This document shows positions 1-5,491 of a DNA stretch of 5,491 nt, in pieces. The translations under genes and the position numbers were made by a program. The number at the start of each line of letters is the position of its first letter. Within the stretch, counting starts at the first letter, position 1. Under the pieces are notes generated by a model that was not told the DNA's origin, did no database searches, and saw nothing but the letters and a program-made list of their open reading frames with translations. Origin of the DNA: Nocardioidaceae bacterium (GTDB lineage: Bacteria > Actinomycetota > Actinomycetes > Propionibacteriales > Nocardioidaceae); NCBI GenBank assembly GCA_013698435.1, contig JACCVA010000093.1:1-5491 (forward strand), written 5' to 3'.

Positions 1-249
1 GGCCTGCTCTACGTCTTGTCGATGGTCGTCATCGGCGGGATGGTCGGCGCAGGTGCTTTAGGGTTCGACATCGTCTACGGATTCAGACAAGCAAACTTCG
101 CCGGTAAGGGTCTCGTGGCGGGGATCACGATCGTGTTGATCGGGATCATGCTCGACCGCATCACCACGTACGGTGCTCAACGGGCGGCATCGCCTGTCCG
201 TACCGGTGCACAAAACAGATGGTTCTCGTTGTCGAGAGCCCACGTATGA
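1..249 (+). CDS. proW: Glycine betaine/proline-type ABC transporter permease, C-terminal part (partial)
   Basis: This is the C-terminal 82 residues of an inner-membrane permease of the ProW/OpuAB type; the open frame runs in from the left edge and stops at TGA 247-249. Two hydrophobic segments are visible, at about residues 2-22 (rich in Gly/Met/Val) and 37-51. Between them lies the loop FDIVYGFRQANFAGKG, which resembles the last periplasmic/cytoplasmic turn of ProW-like permeases. After LDRIT (residues 51-55) comes a polar tail of about 27 residues that is probably cytoplasmic. The family forms the membrane channel of importers for glycine betaine, proline betaine, choline or carnitine. The substrate-binding protein gene follows 30 nt downstream on the same strand, as expected for an importer operon. 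Internal TTG/ATG codons at 16 and 22 are not the true start, because homology continues upstream. Family assignment is firm; substrate is not known. Confidence 0.88.
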   Translation, partial: GLLYVLSMVVIGGMVGAGALGFDIVYGFRQANFAGKGLVAGITIVLIGIMLDRITTYGAQRAASPVRTGAQNRWFSLSRAHV

Positions 250-264
250 CGGTCGCGGCCGTCT

Positions 265-273
265 GGAGGAGGA
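265..273 (+). promoter_or_regulatory. Ribosome binding site of the substrate-binding protein gene
   Basis: The purine run GGAGGAGGA ends 6 nt before the ATG at 280. It is a strong Shine-Dalgarno sequence and fixes that ATG as the start. It lies in the 30-nt gap after the permease stop, so the abundant binding protein has its own strong translation signal. High expression of the binding protein relative to the permease is usual for such importers; that this site produces it here is inference. Confidence 0.8.
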
Positions 274-279
274 ACAGAA

Positions 280-1251
280 ATGACAGTGATCCGAACGCGA
301 GGAATGCTCGCTGTCGTCGGCCTGTCGTCTGCATTGGTCCTGAGTGCATGCGGTGGCGGCGACATCAAGAATGAGGCGGCGCCGGGAGGTGAGGACTGCG
401 GCACGATGAATATGGCGATCAACCCGTGGGTCGGCTTTGAAGCTAGCGCCCACGTGGTCGGGACCGTCGCGACCACCAAGCTGGGCTGCACGGTGGAATA
501 CAAGGACCTCGACGAGCAGGTGTCGTGGCAGGGGTTCGGTAAGGGTGAGGTCGACGTCGTCATCGAGAACTGGGGACACCCCGAGCTGCAGAAGAAGTAC
601 TTCGAAGACAAGGGTGGCGACGGTTCAGCGATGAGTGTCGGTCCCAACGGCAACGAAGGAATCATCGGTTGGTACGTGCCACCGTGGATGGCGGAGAAGT
701 ACCCAGACATCACTGACTGGAAGAACCTCAACAAGTACGCGGACCTGTTCCAGACCCCGGAGTCCGGCGACCAAGGCACGCTCTACGACGGTGACCCCGG
801 TTTTGTGACCAATGACGAGGCGCTGGTCAAGAACTTGGACCTCAACTACAAGGTCGTCTTCGCCGGGAGCGAGAACGCGCTCATCGAGGGTTTCCGCAAG
901 GCTGAGGAGAACAAGACTCCTTACCTGGCGTACTTCTACGAGCCGCAATGGTTCCTGTCGGAGGTCCCGCTGGTCAAGGTAGACCTGCCCGAGTACACCG
1001 ACGGGTGCGACGCCGACCCCGAGAAGGTCGCGTGCGACTACCCGGTCTATACGCTCGACAAGATCGCCTCGACCTCGTTCGCGGAGTCCGGTAGCCCCGG
1101 TTACGACCTGGTCAAGAGCTTCGAGTGGACGAACGAGGACCAGAACGCGGTCGCCAAGATGATCGCCGAGGACGGGATGGACCCCGACGAGGCCGCTCAG
1201 CAGTGGGTCGACGACAACGCCGACAGGGTGGATGCCTGGCTAGGCAAGTAG
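280..1251 (+). CDS. proX: Glycine betaine-type ABC transporter substrate-binding lipoprotein (ProX/OpuAC family)
   Basis: This 323-residue extracytoplasmic binding protein captures a quaternary amine (glycine betaine, choline, carnitine or similar) and delivers it to the adjacent permease. The N-terminus is a lipoprotein signal: basic start (R5, R7), hydrophobic core (9-21), and lipobox LSAC with Cys24 as the lipidated residue, followed by GGGD. The rest fits a single OpuAC-type domain (about 40-320). It includes NPWVGFEASAH (48-58), VDVVIENWGH (91-100), GWYVPPW (130-136) and the hinge-side stretch YLAYFYEPQWF (215-225). Trp50, Trp98, Trp131, Trp136, Tyr220 and Trp224 are candidates for the aromatic cage that binds the trimethylammonium group. 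Four cysteines remain in the mature protein (40, 70, 243, 252), which would allow two disulfides. The ATG start is set by a strong ribosome site. Length is normal for the family. The gene lies 30 nt after the permease gene and faces the demethylase/ETF operon, which suggests a catabolic substrate. The exact ligand is unknown. Confidence 0.93.
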   Translation: MTVIRTRGMLAVVGLSSALVLSACGGGDIKNEAAPGGEDCGTMNMAINPWVGFEASAHVVGTVATTKLGCTVEYKDLDEQVSWQGFGKGEVDVVIENWGHPELQKKYFEDKGGDGSAMSVGPNGNEGIIGWYVPPWMAEKYPDITDWKNLNKYADLFQTPESGDQGTLYDGDPGFVTNDEALVKNLDLNYKVVFAGSENALIEGFRKAEENKTPYLAYFYEPQWFLSEVPLVKVDLPEYTDGCDADPEKVACDYPVYTLDKIASTSFAESGSPGYDLVKSFEWTNEDQNAVAKMIAEDGMDPDEAAQQWVDDNADRVDAWLGK

Positions 1252-1271
1252 CCCAACCGAATACCGCTTGT

Positions 1272-1307
1272 CGGGCGTACCGGCCTCCTCCGAGGCCGAG
1301 ACGCCCG
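1272..1307. terminator. Two-tier hairpin between convergent operons, probable bidirectional terminator
   Basis: An outer 7-bp stem (CGGGCGT 1272-1278 with ACGCCCG 1301-1307) and an inner 7-bp stem (CGGCCTC 1281-1287 with GAGGCCG 1292-1298) are separated by a symmetric 2x2 internal loop (AC/AG) and capped by the tetraloop CTCC. All 14 pairs are Watson-Crick and 12 are G-C. The hairpin starts 21 nt after the binding-protein stop and ends 32 nt before the etfA stop codon, so it can fold at the 3' end of both transcripts. Neither side has a T-tract. That is common in actinobacterial terminators but leaves open that it acts as a 3'-end stabiliser or roadblock rather than a true intrinsic terminator. 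Confidence 0.72.
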
Positions 1308-1339
1308 CCAGCGCGTGTCCGGTGCGGCGGTGGAGGGGG

Positions 1340-2329
1340 TCAACTGCCGCGGCGGCGAAGCTCCTCGTTGATGGCCGGCACGATCTCGTGCAGGTCACCG
1401 ATCACGGCGTAGTGCGCCTTGGTGACCATCGGAGCGTCTGCGTCGGTGTTGATCGCGATGATCGTCTTCGCGCTCTGGCAGCCCGCCCAGTGCTGGATGG
1501 CGCCGCTGATTCCGCACGCGATGTAGACGTCAGGTGCGATCCGGCTCCCGGTCTGGCCTACCTGCTCGTGGTGCGGCCGCCAGCCGAGGCTGGTCACGAC
1601 TCGTGAGACGCCGAGCGTGCCGTCGAGGAGCTCGCTGAGCTCCAACAGGTCGTCGAACCCGTGTGCGCTCCCGGCGCCACGTCCAGCTCCCACGACGACG
1701 CGCGCGCCGGTCAGTGCGGCCGTGTCGTCGACCTCGGTGGCCTCGACCCGAACCACCCGGCCCACCACGTCGGACTCGGTCAGCGGCGGCTCGAAGACCT
1801 CAACGTGCGGTTGGGTCGGTAGGGCCGCAGCCCGCGGATCCACCGCATGGCCCGCAACGGTGAGGACCGCCGGGACGCTGGCGACGCGCATAACCTCCAG
1901 CACCGCGCCCCCCATCACCTGCCGAGACACGGTCAGCGGGTCGACGTCGTCGACGGCGACGACATTCGCCGCCATCGTGGCGTCGAGCCGGGTGGCGACG
2001 TGCGCCATGATCTCGCTTCCGCGCGCGGTGCCGGCGGCCATCACGATGTCGGCCGACACGGATTCGGTGGCGGTGGCCACGGCAGTCGCCCAGCTGCCCG
2101 CAGCGTACGACGACAGTTGCTCGTGCTGAGCGTGCCGAACCGTCGACACCCCCTGCTCGCCCAGCTGAGTCAGGGCAGCCTGGGTGATGCCATCCGCGAG
2201 CGGGCCGACGAGCAGTGCGTGCAGCGTGAGTCCGCCGCGCCGGTCTGCCAGCTCGCGAGCAAAGGTCAAAGTCTCTTGCGAGGTCTCGGTGGCCCCGTGG
2301 GCATCGGTCTCGACCAGGACGAGGATCAC
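1340..2329 (-). CDS. etfA: Electron transfer flavoprotein alpha subunit
   Basis: This 329-residue protein is the FAD-carrying subunit of a heterodimeric electron transfer flavoprotein. It takes electrons from a flavin dehydrogenase, here most likely the neighbouring demethylase, and passes them toward ETF:quinone oxidoreductase. The N-terminal ETF domain is residues 1 to about 190. The C-terminal FAD domain (about 205-325) holds GAGRG (214-218), the SRVV segment with Arg243 at the flavin-contact position, QVGQTGSRIAPDVYIACGIS (256-275), AIQHWAG with His280, and INTDADAPM (293-301). The usual Lys after QTG is Ser262. The length fits a standard alpha subunit. The start is GTG (2329-2327), overlapping the etfB stop by 4 nt (GTGA). 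An upstream GGAG at 2340-2337 with 7-nt spacing supports it. The overlap implies translational coupling with beta. It is the last gene of the operon and is followed by the hairpin at 1272-1307. The N-terminal half is more diverged than the FAD domain. The family call is very secure; the electron partner is inferred from context. Confidence 0.95.
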   Translation of the reverse strand: MILVLVETDAHGATETSQETLTFARELADRRGGLTLHALLVGPLADGITQAALTQLGEQGVSTVRHAQHEQLSSYAAGSWATAVATATESVSADIVMAAGTARGSEIMAHVATRLDATMAANVVAVDDVDPLTVSRQVMGGAVLEVMRVASVPAVLTVAGHAVDPRAAALPTQPHVEVFEPPLTESDVVGRVVRVEATEVDDTAALTGARVVVGAGRGAGSAHGFDDLLELSELLDGTLGVSRVVTSLGWRPHHEQVGQTGSRIAPDVYIACGISGAIQHWAGCQSAKTIIAINTDADAPMVTKAHYAVIGDLHEIVPAINEELRRRGS

Positions 2330-3096
2330 GTCGCCACTCCGAGCTTGTAGAGCAGGTCGACGACGGCCGTCGCTGCCGCGGGACCCTCACCCAGCACCTC
2401 GACGACACTCGGCTGTGACGGTGGCAGCCTCAGCGCAGCTCGCCCGTTGCCCACCGGTGAGACAGACGCGGTCACCATGTCCACAGGAGTGCGCTTGGCC
2501 TTCATCCGGCCGGGAATCGAGGGATACCGAGGCTCGACGCCGCCCTCCTGGACGGCGATCACCGCGGGCAGCGACAGCTCGAACACCTCGGTCCCCTCGG
2601 GGCCTTTGCCGCGCGCGACGACTGTGCCGTCCTGGACCTCGACAGTGCCGATCCCGGTGAGGACCGGCCGACCGAGCGCATAGGCGAGCCGGACGCCGAC
2701 CTGGAAGTCGCCGGTGTCGGCAGCGTCGTTGCCGACCAGGATCAGGTCGTACGTCGTCGCGTCCGTCTCCCGCGACCGCACGGCGTCCGCGATCGCCGCG
2801 GCCACGTCGGCCGGCCCGAAGTTCTCGGTGTCCGCCTCGACGAGCACGGCCGCCGTACATCCGACCGCAAGAGCGTTACGGATCTGCTCGAGGGAGTCGT
2901 CGTTTCCGACCGTGAGAACCGTCGCCTCCCCGTCGGTCGACCTCGCGATCTGGATCGCCTGTTCCACCGCACACTCGTCGTGCGCGCTGAGTGTGTAGCC
3001 GACGTGCCGGGCGTCGATCGACTGGCCATCCTGCGACAGCAGGATCTGTCCGGAGGTCTCCGGCACTCGCTTGATGCACACCAGGACGTTCGTCAT
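2326..3096 (-). CDS. etfB: Electron transfer flavoprotein beta subunit
   Basis: This 256-residue protein is the nucleotide-binding partner of the ETF alpha subunit; the pair shuttles electrons in the cytoplasm. It begins MTNVLVCIKRVPET, typical of the family. The adenine-nucleotide region includes LTVGNDDSLEQIRNALAVG (61-79) and LVGNDAADTGDFQVG (120-134). The beta-subunit signature VEPRYPSIPGRMKAKR (187-202) contains the loop that docks on dehydrogenase partners; Ile194 sits where human ETF beta has its anchoring Leu. The ATG start lies 4 nt after the demethylase stop codon, and a GGGGG run at 3108-3104 (7-nt spacing) that overlaps the end of that gene serves as ribosome site. The C-terminus overlaps etfA by 4 nt. 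The 120-134 segment has QVG but not the full DTAQVGPE-type motif of bifurcating ETFs, so an ordinary non-bifurcating ETF with AMP is more likely. Family call is very secure. Confidence 0.95.
   Translation of the reverse strand: MTNVLVCIKRVPETSGQILLSQDGQSIDARHVGYTLSAHDECAVEQAIQIARSTDGEATVLTVGNDDSLEQIRNALAVGCTAAVLVEADTENFGPADVAAAIADAVRSRETDATTYDLILVGNDAADTGDFQVGVRLAYALGRPVLTGIGTVEVQDGTVVARGKGPEGTEVFELSLPAVIAVQEGGVEPRYPSIPGRMKAKRTPVDMVTASVSPVGNGRAALRLPPSQPSVVEVLGEGPAAATAVVDLLYKLGVAT
2337..2340 (-). promoter_or_regulatory. Ribosome binding site deciding the GTG start of etfA
   Basis: On the minus strand GGAG lies inside the last codons of etfB, 7 nt before the GTG at 2329. Together with the GTGA stop/start overlap it fixes the start of etfA at the residue where family homology (MILVLVET) begins. 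No ATG in this frame gives a better match. Confidence 0.65.
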
Positions 3097-3100
3097 GGCG

Positions 3101-5491
3101 CTACCCCCGGATCCGCTCGTTGGTGGGGTCGAACAGGGGCGTCGCGTCAGCGGAGGCCACCGTCACTGGATACAGCTCTTCCATGTACGACACCGTCAGC
3201 TCGTTGCCGACAACTGCTTGCGCGGGCGGCAGGTACGCCATCAGCACGTGCTTACCCAGCGACGGCGCCGAGCCGGCGGTCGTGACGTACGGGTGGCGGC
3301 CGTGTTCGTCGGTGAGGACCTCGCCGTGGCGTCCGAGGATGGGCTCGCCGCCGAGCATGTAGCGCTTGGTCCCCGACTTCGACATGTGGTCATCCACGGT
3401 CAGCGTGCACAGCACGGCCTTCGGGTCCGTGGCTCGCTGCGTCAGGTACGCCTCACGCCCGACGAAGTCGGCCGCCTTCATCTTGGGGCGCGCCATGCCG
3501 GCCTCGATGATCGTGCGCTCCGCGTCGAGCTCGAAGCCGAACGCGCGGTACCCCTTCTCGATGCGACCGGTGGTGCCGTACACGCCGATCCCGACGGGCA
3601 CTGCACCGTGCGCTGCGCCGGCATCGTGAAGCATGCTCCACAGCCTGGCGCCCTGCTCCATCGGGACGTACAGCTCCCAGCCGAGCTCCCCGACGTAGGA
3701 GATCCGAGAAGCGAGCACGGACAGGGAGTCGGTCTCGATCTCGCGGCAGGTGCCGAACCCGAAGGCCTCGTGGCTGATGTCGTCGCGGGTCAGCTGGCCG
3801 AGTATGTCGCGCGCCCGCGGACCCCAGATCCCGATCGTGGTGTATGCCGAGGTGAGGTCGACCACGGCGGCCGAGGAGTCCTTGGGGAGCCGGCCTGCGA
3901 ACCACAAGCGGTCGACCATGCCGTGCGCGCCGCCGGTCACGACGCGAAACCGGTCGTGGGCCAGCCGCATGACGGTGAGGTCGGAGCGGAACCCGCCACG
4001 CTCGTCGAGTACGGGAGTGTAGATCACCTTGCCGAGAGCGACGTCGGACTGTGCGACGACGATCGACTGCACGGCTTCCAGCGCACCTGGCCCGACGACG
4101 TCGAAGATCGTGAACGCCGAGAGGTCGACGATGCCGGCACGGTCACGCAGCGCCAGGTGCGCGGCGTTGATGATCGGCGACCACCAGCGGGAGTCCCACT
4201 CGTGCTCGCGACTCATCACCTTGTCGCCGTACTCCTCGAGCAAGACATGGTTGCAGGCGTACCACAGGGGACGCTCCCACCCAGCAGCCTCGACGAAGAA
4301 TGCACCCAGGTCGCGCTCAGAGGCGTGCATCGGAGGCAGCCGTTGGTCTCGGTCCGACTCGTACTGCTCTGCGGGGTGCACGATCCCATAAGTCTTGATG
4401 AACGCTTCGCCGGTGCGTGCCCGCACGTGGCTCCGGGTGCGCTGGTGGGGGTGGAAACGTGCGATGTCGGAATGGCTGAGGTCGATCTCCGGGAGACCGT
4501 CGGTCATCCACTCGGCCAGGGCACGCCCGACTCCGGGTCCCTCCTTGATCCAGACCGCGGCCGCCGACCAGAGGCCCCGGACCTCCGGCGTCTCGCCAAG
4601 GATGGGGGCGCCATCGGGAGTGAGGGACAACAGGCCGTTGATGGCGTAGCGAATCTCGGCTTTCTCGTCACCCAGGATCGCCGGCATCAGCTCGAGTGCC
4701 TCCTCAAGCTGCTGGTCAAAGTCCTCGGCCGTGAAGGGCAGCTCGGTGGGGGAAAGCTTGGCCTGGTCGATCGTGGGGATGTCCTCGGGATCGTGCAAGA
4801 TCGCCCGGTGTGCGTAGGAGCCGACCTCCATGTCTGCGCCGTGCTGCCGCTCGTAGCAGTAGGTGTCCATGTCTCGCACGATGGGGAACGAGATTTCGCC
4901 CTCCTTCTCCGCGAGCACGGGGACCGGGCCGACGGAGATCATCTGGTGCACGGCGGGCGTCAACGGGATCCGCGCGGCTGCCATCGCGGCCAGCTTCGGG
5001 CTCCAGACACCGCAGGCGATGACGACGGCCTCGGCCTCGATGTCGCCTTCTGACGTGCGAACTCCGCGGATGCGTCCCGCCTCGACGTCGAGTCCGGTCA
5101 CCTCGACGGTCGGTACGACGGTTAGGGCACCGAGCGCCAGAGCCCCCTCACGCATGAGCGTGCCGGCACGCAAGGAGTCGACCACGCCCACCGACGGAAT
5201 CCAGAACGCACCGAGGATCTGTGTCGGGTCGAGGAACGGCACCCTCTCGGCGACCTGGTCCGGTGTGACCAGCTCGGCCTCGATGCCCCACGCACGCGCC
5301 GACGACATCCGGCGGCGCAGCTCCTCCATCCGCTCCTCCGTGCGGGCGACCTCGAAGCCACCAGACTCGGTGAAGACCCCCATGTCCTTGTACTGGCGCA
5401 TGCTGTCGAGCGTCAGGTCGGTGATCTCGCGTGAGTGGTCCACCGGGAAGATGAAGTTGGACGCGTGACCGGTCGAGCCTCCCGGGTTGGG
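3101..5491 (-). CDS. FAD-dependent N-demethylase fused to GcvT-like folate domain, dimethylglycine oxidase/dehydrogenase family (N-terminus off the window)
   Basis: The visible 796 residues (numbered from the right edge) belong to the dimethylglycine/sarcosine dehydrogenase family. These enzymes oxidise an N-methyl group on FAD and trap the formaldehyde-level carbon as 5,10-methylenetetrahydrofolate. The reading frame runs off the edge: the segment GGSTGHA (4-10) precedes the first GTG (5443), so that codon is internal. In relatives the His of GST-x-HA carries covalent FAD; here it is His9. Compared with Arthrobacter dimethylglycine oxidase (about 830 residues), roughly 35-40 residues including the GxGxxG motif are missing. 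Domains: FAD oxidoreductase to about 345, ending with LTPDGAPILGET (290-301); linker domain about 346-411, with GAFFVEAAGWERP (396-408); GcvT about 441-696, with GGFRSDL (folate-side Asp504) and SYVGELGWELY; GcvT C-terminal domain to the end PLFDPTNERIRG. His182 and Tyr213 align with the oxidase's catalytic His/Tyr pair (recalled alignment). The loop KEGPG (316-320) replaces the oxidase's THSAG. It is first in the visible operon, 4 nt before etfB. The adjacent ETF genes suggest a dehydrogenase rather than an oxidase. The true substrate is uncertain (dimethylglycine, sarcosine or a related N-methyl amine). Confidence 0.9.
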   Translation of the reverse strand, partial: PNPGGSTGHASNFIFPVDHSREITDLTLDSMRQYKDMGVFTESGGFEVARTEERMEELRRRMSSARAWGIEAELVTPDQVAERVPFLDPTQILGAFWIPSVGVVDSLRAGTLMREGALALGALTVVPTVEVTGLDVEAGRIRGVRTSEGDIEAEAVVIACGVWSPKLAAMAAARIPLTPAVHQMISVGPVPVLAEKEGEISFPIVRDMDTYCYERQHGADMEVGSYAHRAILHDPEDIPTIDQAKLSPTELPFTAEDFDQQLEEALELMPAILGDEKAEIRYAINGLLSLTPDGAPILGETPEVRGLWSAAAVWIKEGPGVGRALAEWMTDGLPEIDLSHSDIARFHPHQRTRSHVRARTGEAFIKTYGIVHPAEQYESDRDQRLPPMHASERDLGAFFVEAAGWERPLWYACNHVLLEEYGDKVMSREHEWDSRWWSPIINAAHLALRDRAGIVDLSAFTIFDVVGPGALEAVQSIVVAQSDVALGKVIYTPVLDERGGFRSDLTVMRLAHDRFRVVTGGAHGMVDRLWFAGRLPKDSSAAVVDLTSAYTTIGIWGPRARDILGQLTRDDISHEAFGFGTCREIETDSLSVLASRISYVGELGWELYVPMEQGARLWSMLHDAGAAHGAVPVGIGVYGTTGRIEKGYRAFGFELDAERTIIEAGMARPKMKAADFVGREAYLTQRATDPKAVLCTLTVDDHMSKSGTKRYMLGGEPILGRHGEVLTDEHGRHPYVTTAGSAPSLGKHVLMAYLPPAQAVVGNELTVSYMEELYPVTVASADATPLFDPTNERIRG

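Noticed and set aside
16..18. TTG as the start of a small independent membrane protein.
   Set aside because: The frame is open to the left edge, and the sequence matches the C-terminal end of a ProW-type permease rather than a free-standing small protein.
250..279. Possible promoter or regulatory element between permease and binding-protein genes.
   Set aside because: The gap is only 30 nt and is mostly taken up by the ribosome binding site; no -10/-35-like pair is visible.
58..779. Two overlapping minus-strand open frames opposite the permease end and the binding protein gene.
   Set aside because: They span the permease/binding-protein junction antisense, have no sensible protein motifs, and conflict with two well-supported + strand genes.
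1252..1339. A small gene or RNA in the convergent gap.
   Set aside because: The only structure seen is the hairpin; the short open frames crossing the gap are out-of-frame extensions from the neighbouring genes without a ribosome site.
1617..2129. A + strand open frame of 170 codons opposite etfA.
   Set aside because: Composition is almost only Ser/Thr/Ala/Arg/Val, as expected from the complement of a GC-rich gene, and etfA is unmistakable on the other strand.
3071..5053. A 660-codon open frame on the + strand opposite the demethylase gene.
   Set aside because: Its translation is rich in Arg/Val/Asp/His with no recognisable domain, and it lies entirely antisense to a gene with strong family homology along its length. 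Long antisense frames are a common by-product of high GC third positions.
5441..5443. GTG as the start codon of the demethylase.
   Set aside because: In-frame codons upstream encode GGSTGHASNF, a conserved family segment including the expected flavin-linked His, so the gene continues past the right edge.

Overview
The window looks like chromosomal DNA from a high-GC actinobacterium. The basis is strong G/C bias at third codon positions, GTG start codons, very tight gene packing, and protein sequences resembling those of Nocardioides/Rhodococcus-type soil actinobacteria. Genus-level placement is a guess.

Layout: two convergent gene sets meet near position 1300. On the + strand, from the left edge, are the last 82 codons of a ProW/OpuAB-type permease (1-249) and a complete lipoprotein substrate-binding protein of the ProX/OpuAC family (280-1251). 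Together they form the end of an ABC importer operon for glycine betaine or a similar quaternary amine; its ATPase gene is presumably further left. On the - strand, reading from the right edge, are a large FAD-dependent, GcvT-fused demethylase of the dimethylglycine oxidase/dehydrogenase family (3101-5491, N-terminus cut by the window edge), electron-transfer flavoprotein beta (2326-3096) and alpha (1340-2329). These three are packed with a 4-nt gap and a 4-nt overlap, so they are almost certainly one operon. Between the convergent operons (1252-1339) lies a long two-tier hairpin (1272-1307) that probably terminates both.

How the genes could work together: the importer brings in a methylated amine. 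A demethylase of the dimethylglycine type oxidises an N-methyl group on its flavin and passes the one-carbon unit to tetrahydrofolate in its GcvT-like half. The adjacent ETF pair carries the electrons to the respiratory chain. This points to catabolism of a betaine-type compound rather than osmoprotection alone. The exact substrate cannot be read from the sequence. The demethylase keeps the catalytic His/Tyr pair and folate Asp expected for the family, but has a changed loop (KEGPG) near the flavin.

No RNA genes, mobile elements, CRISPR arrays, riboswitches or pseudogenes were seen, and no stretch over 300 bases lacks a gene. No promoter is visible, because both operons begin outside the window. 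I see a coherent but largely recognisable catabolic module, not a clearly new kind of system.
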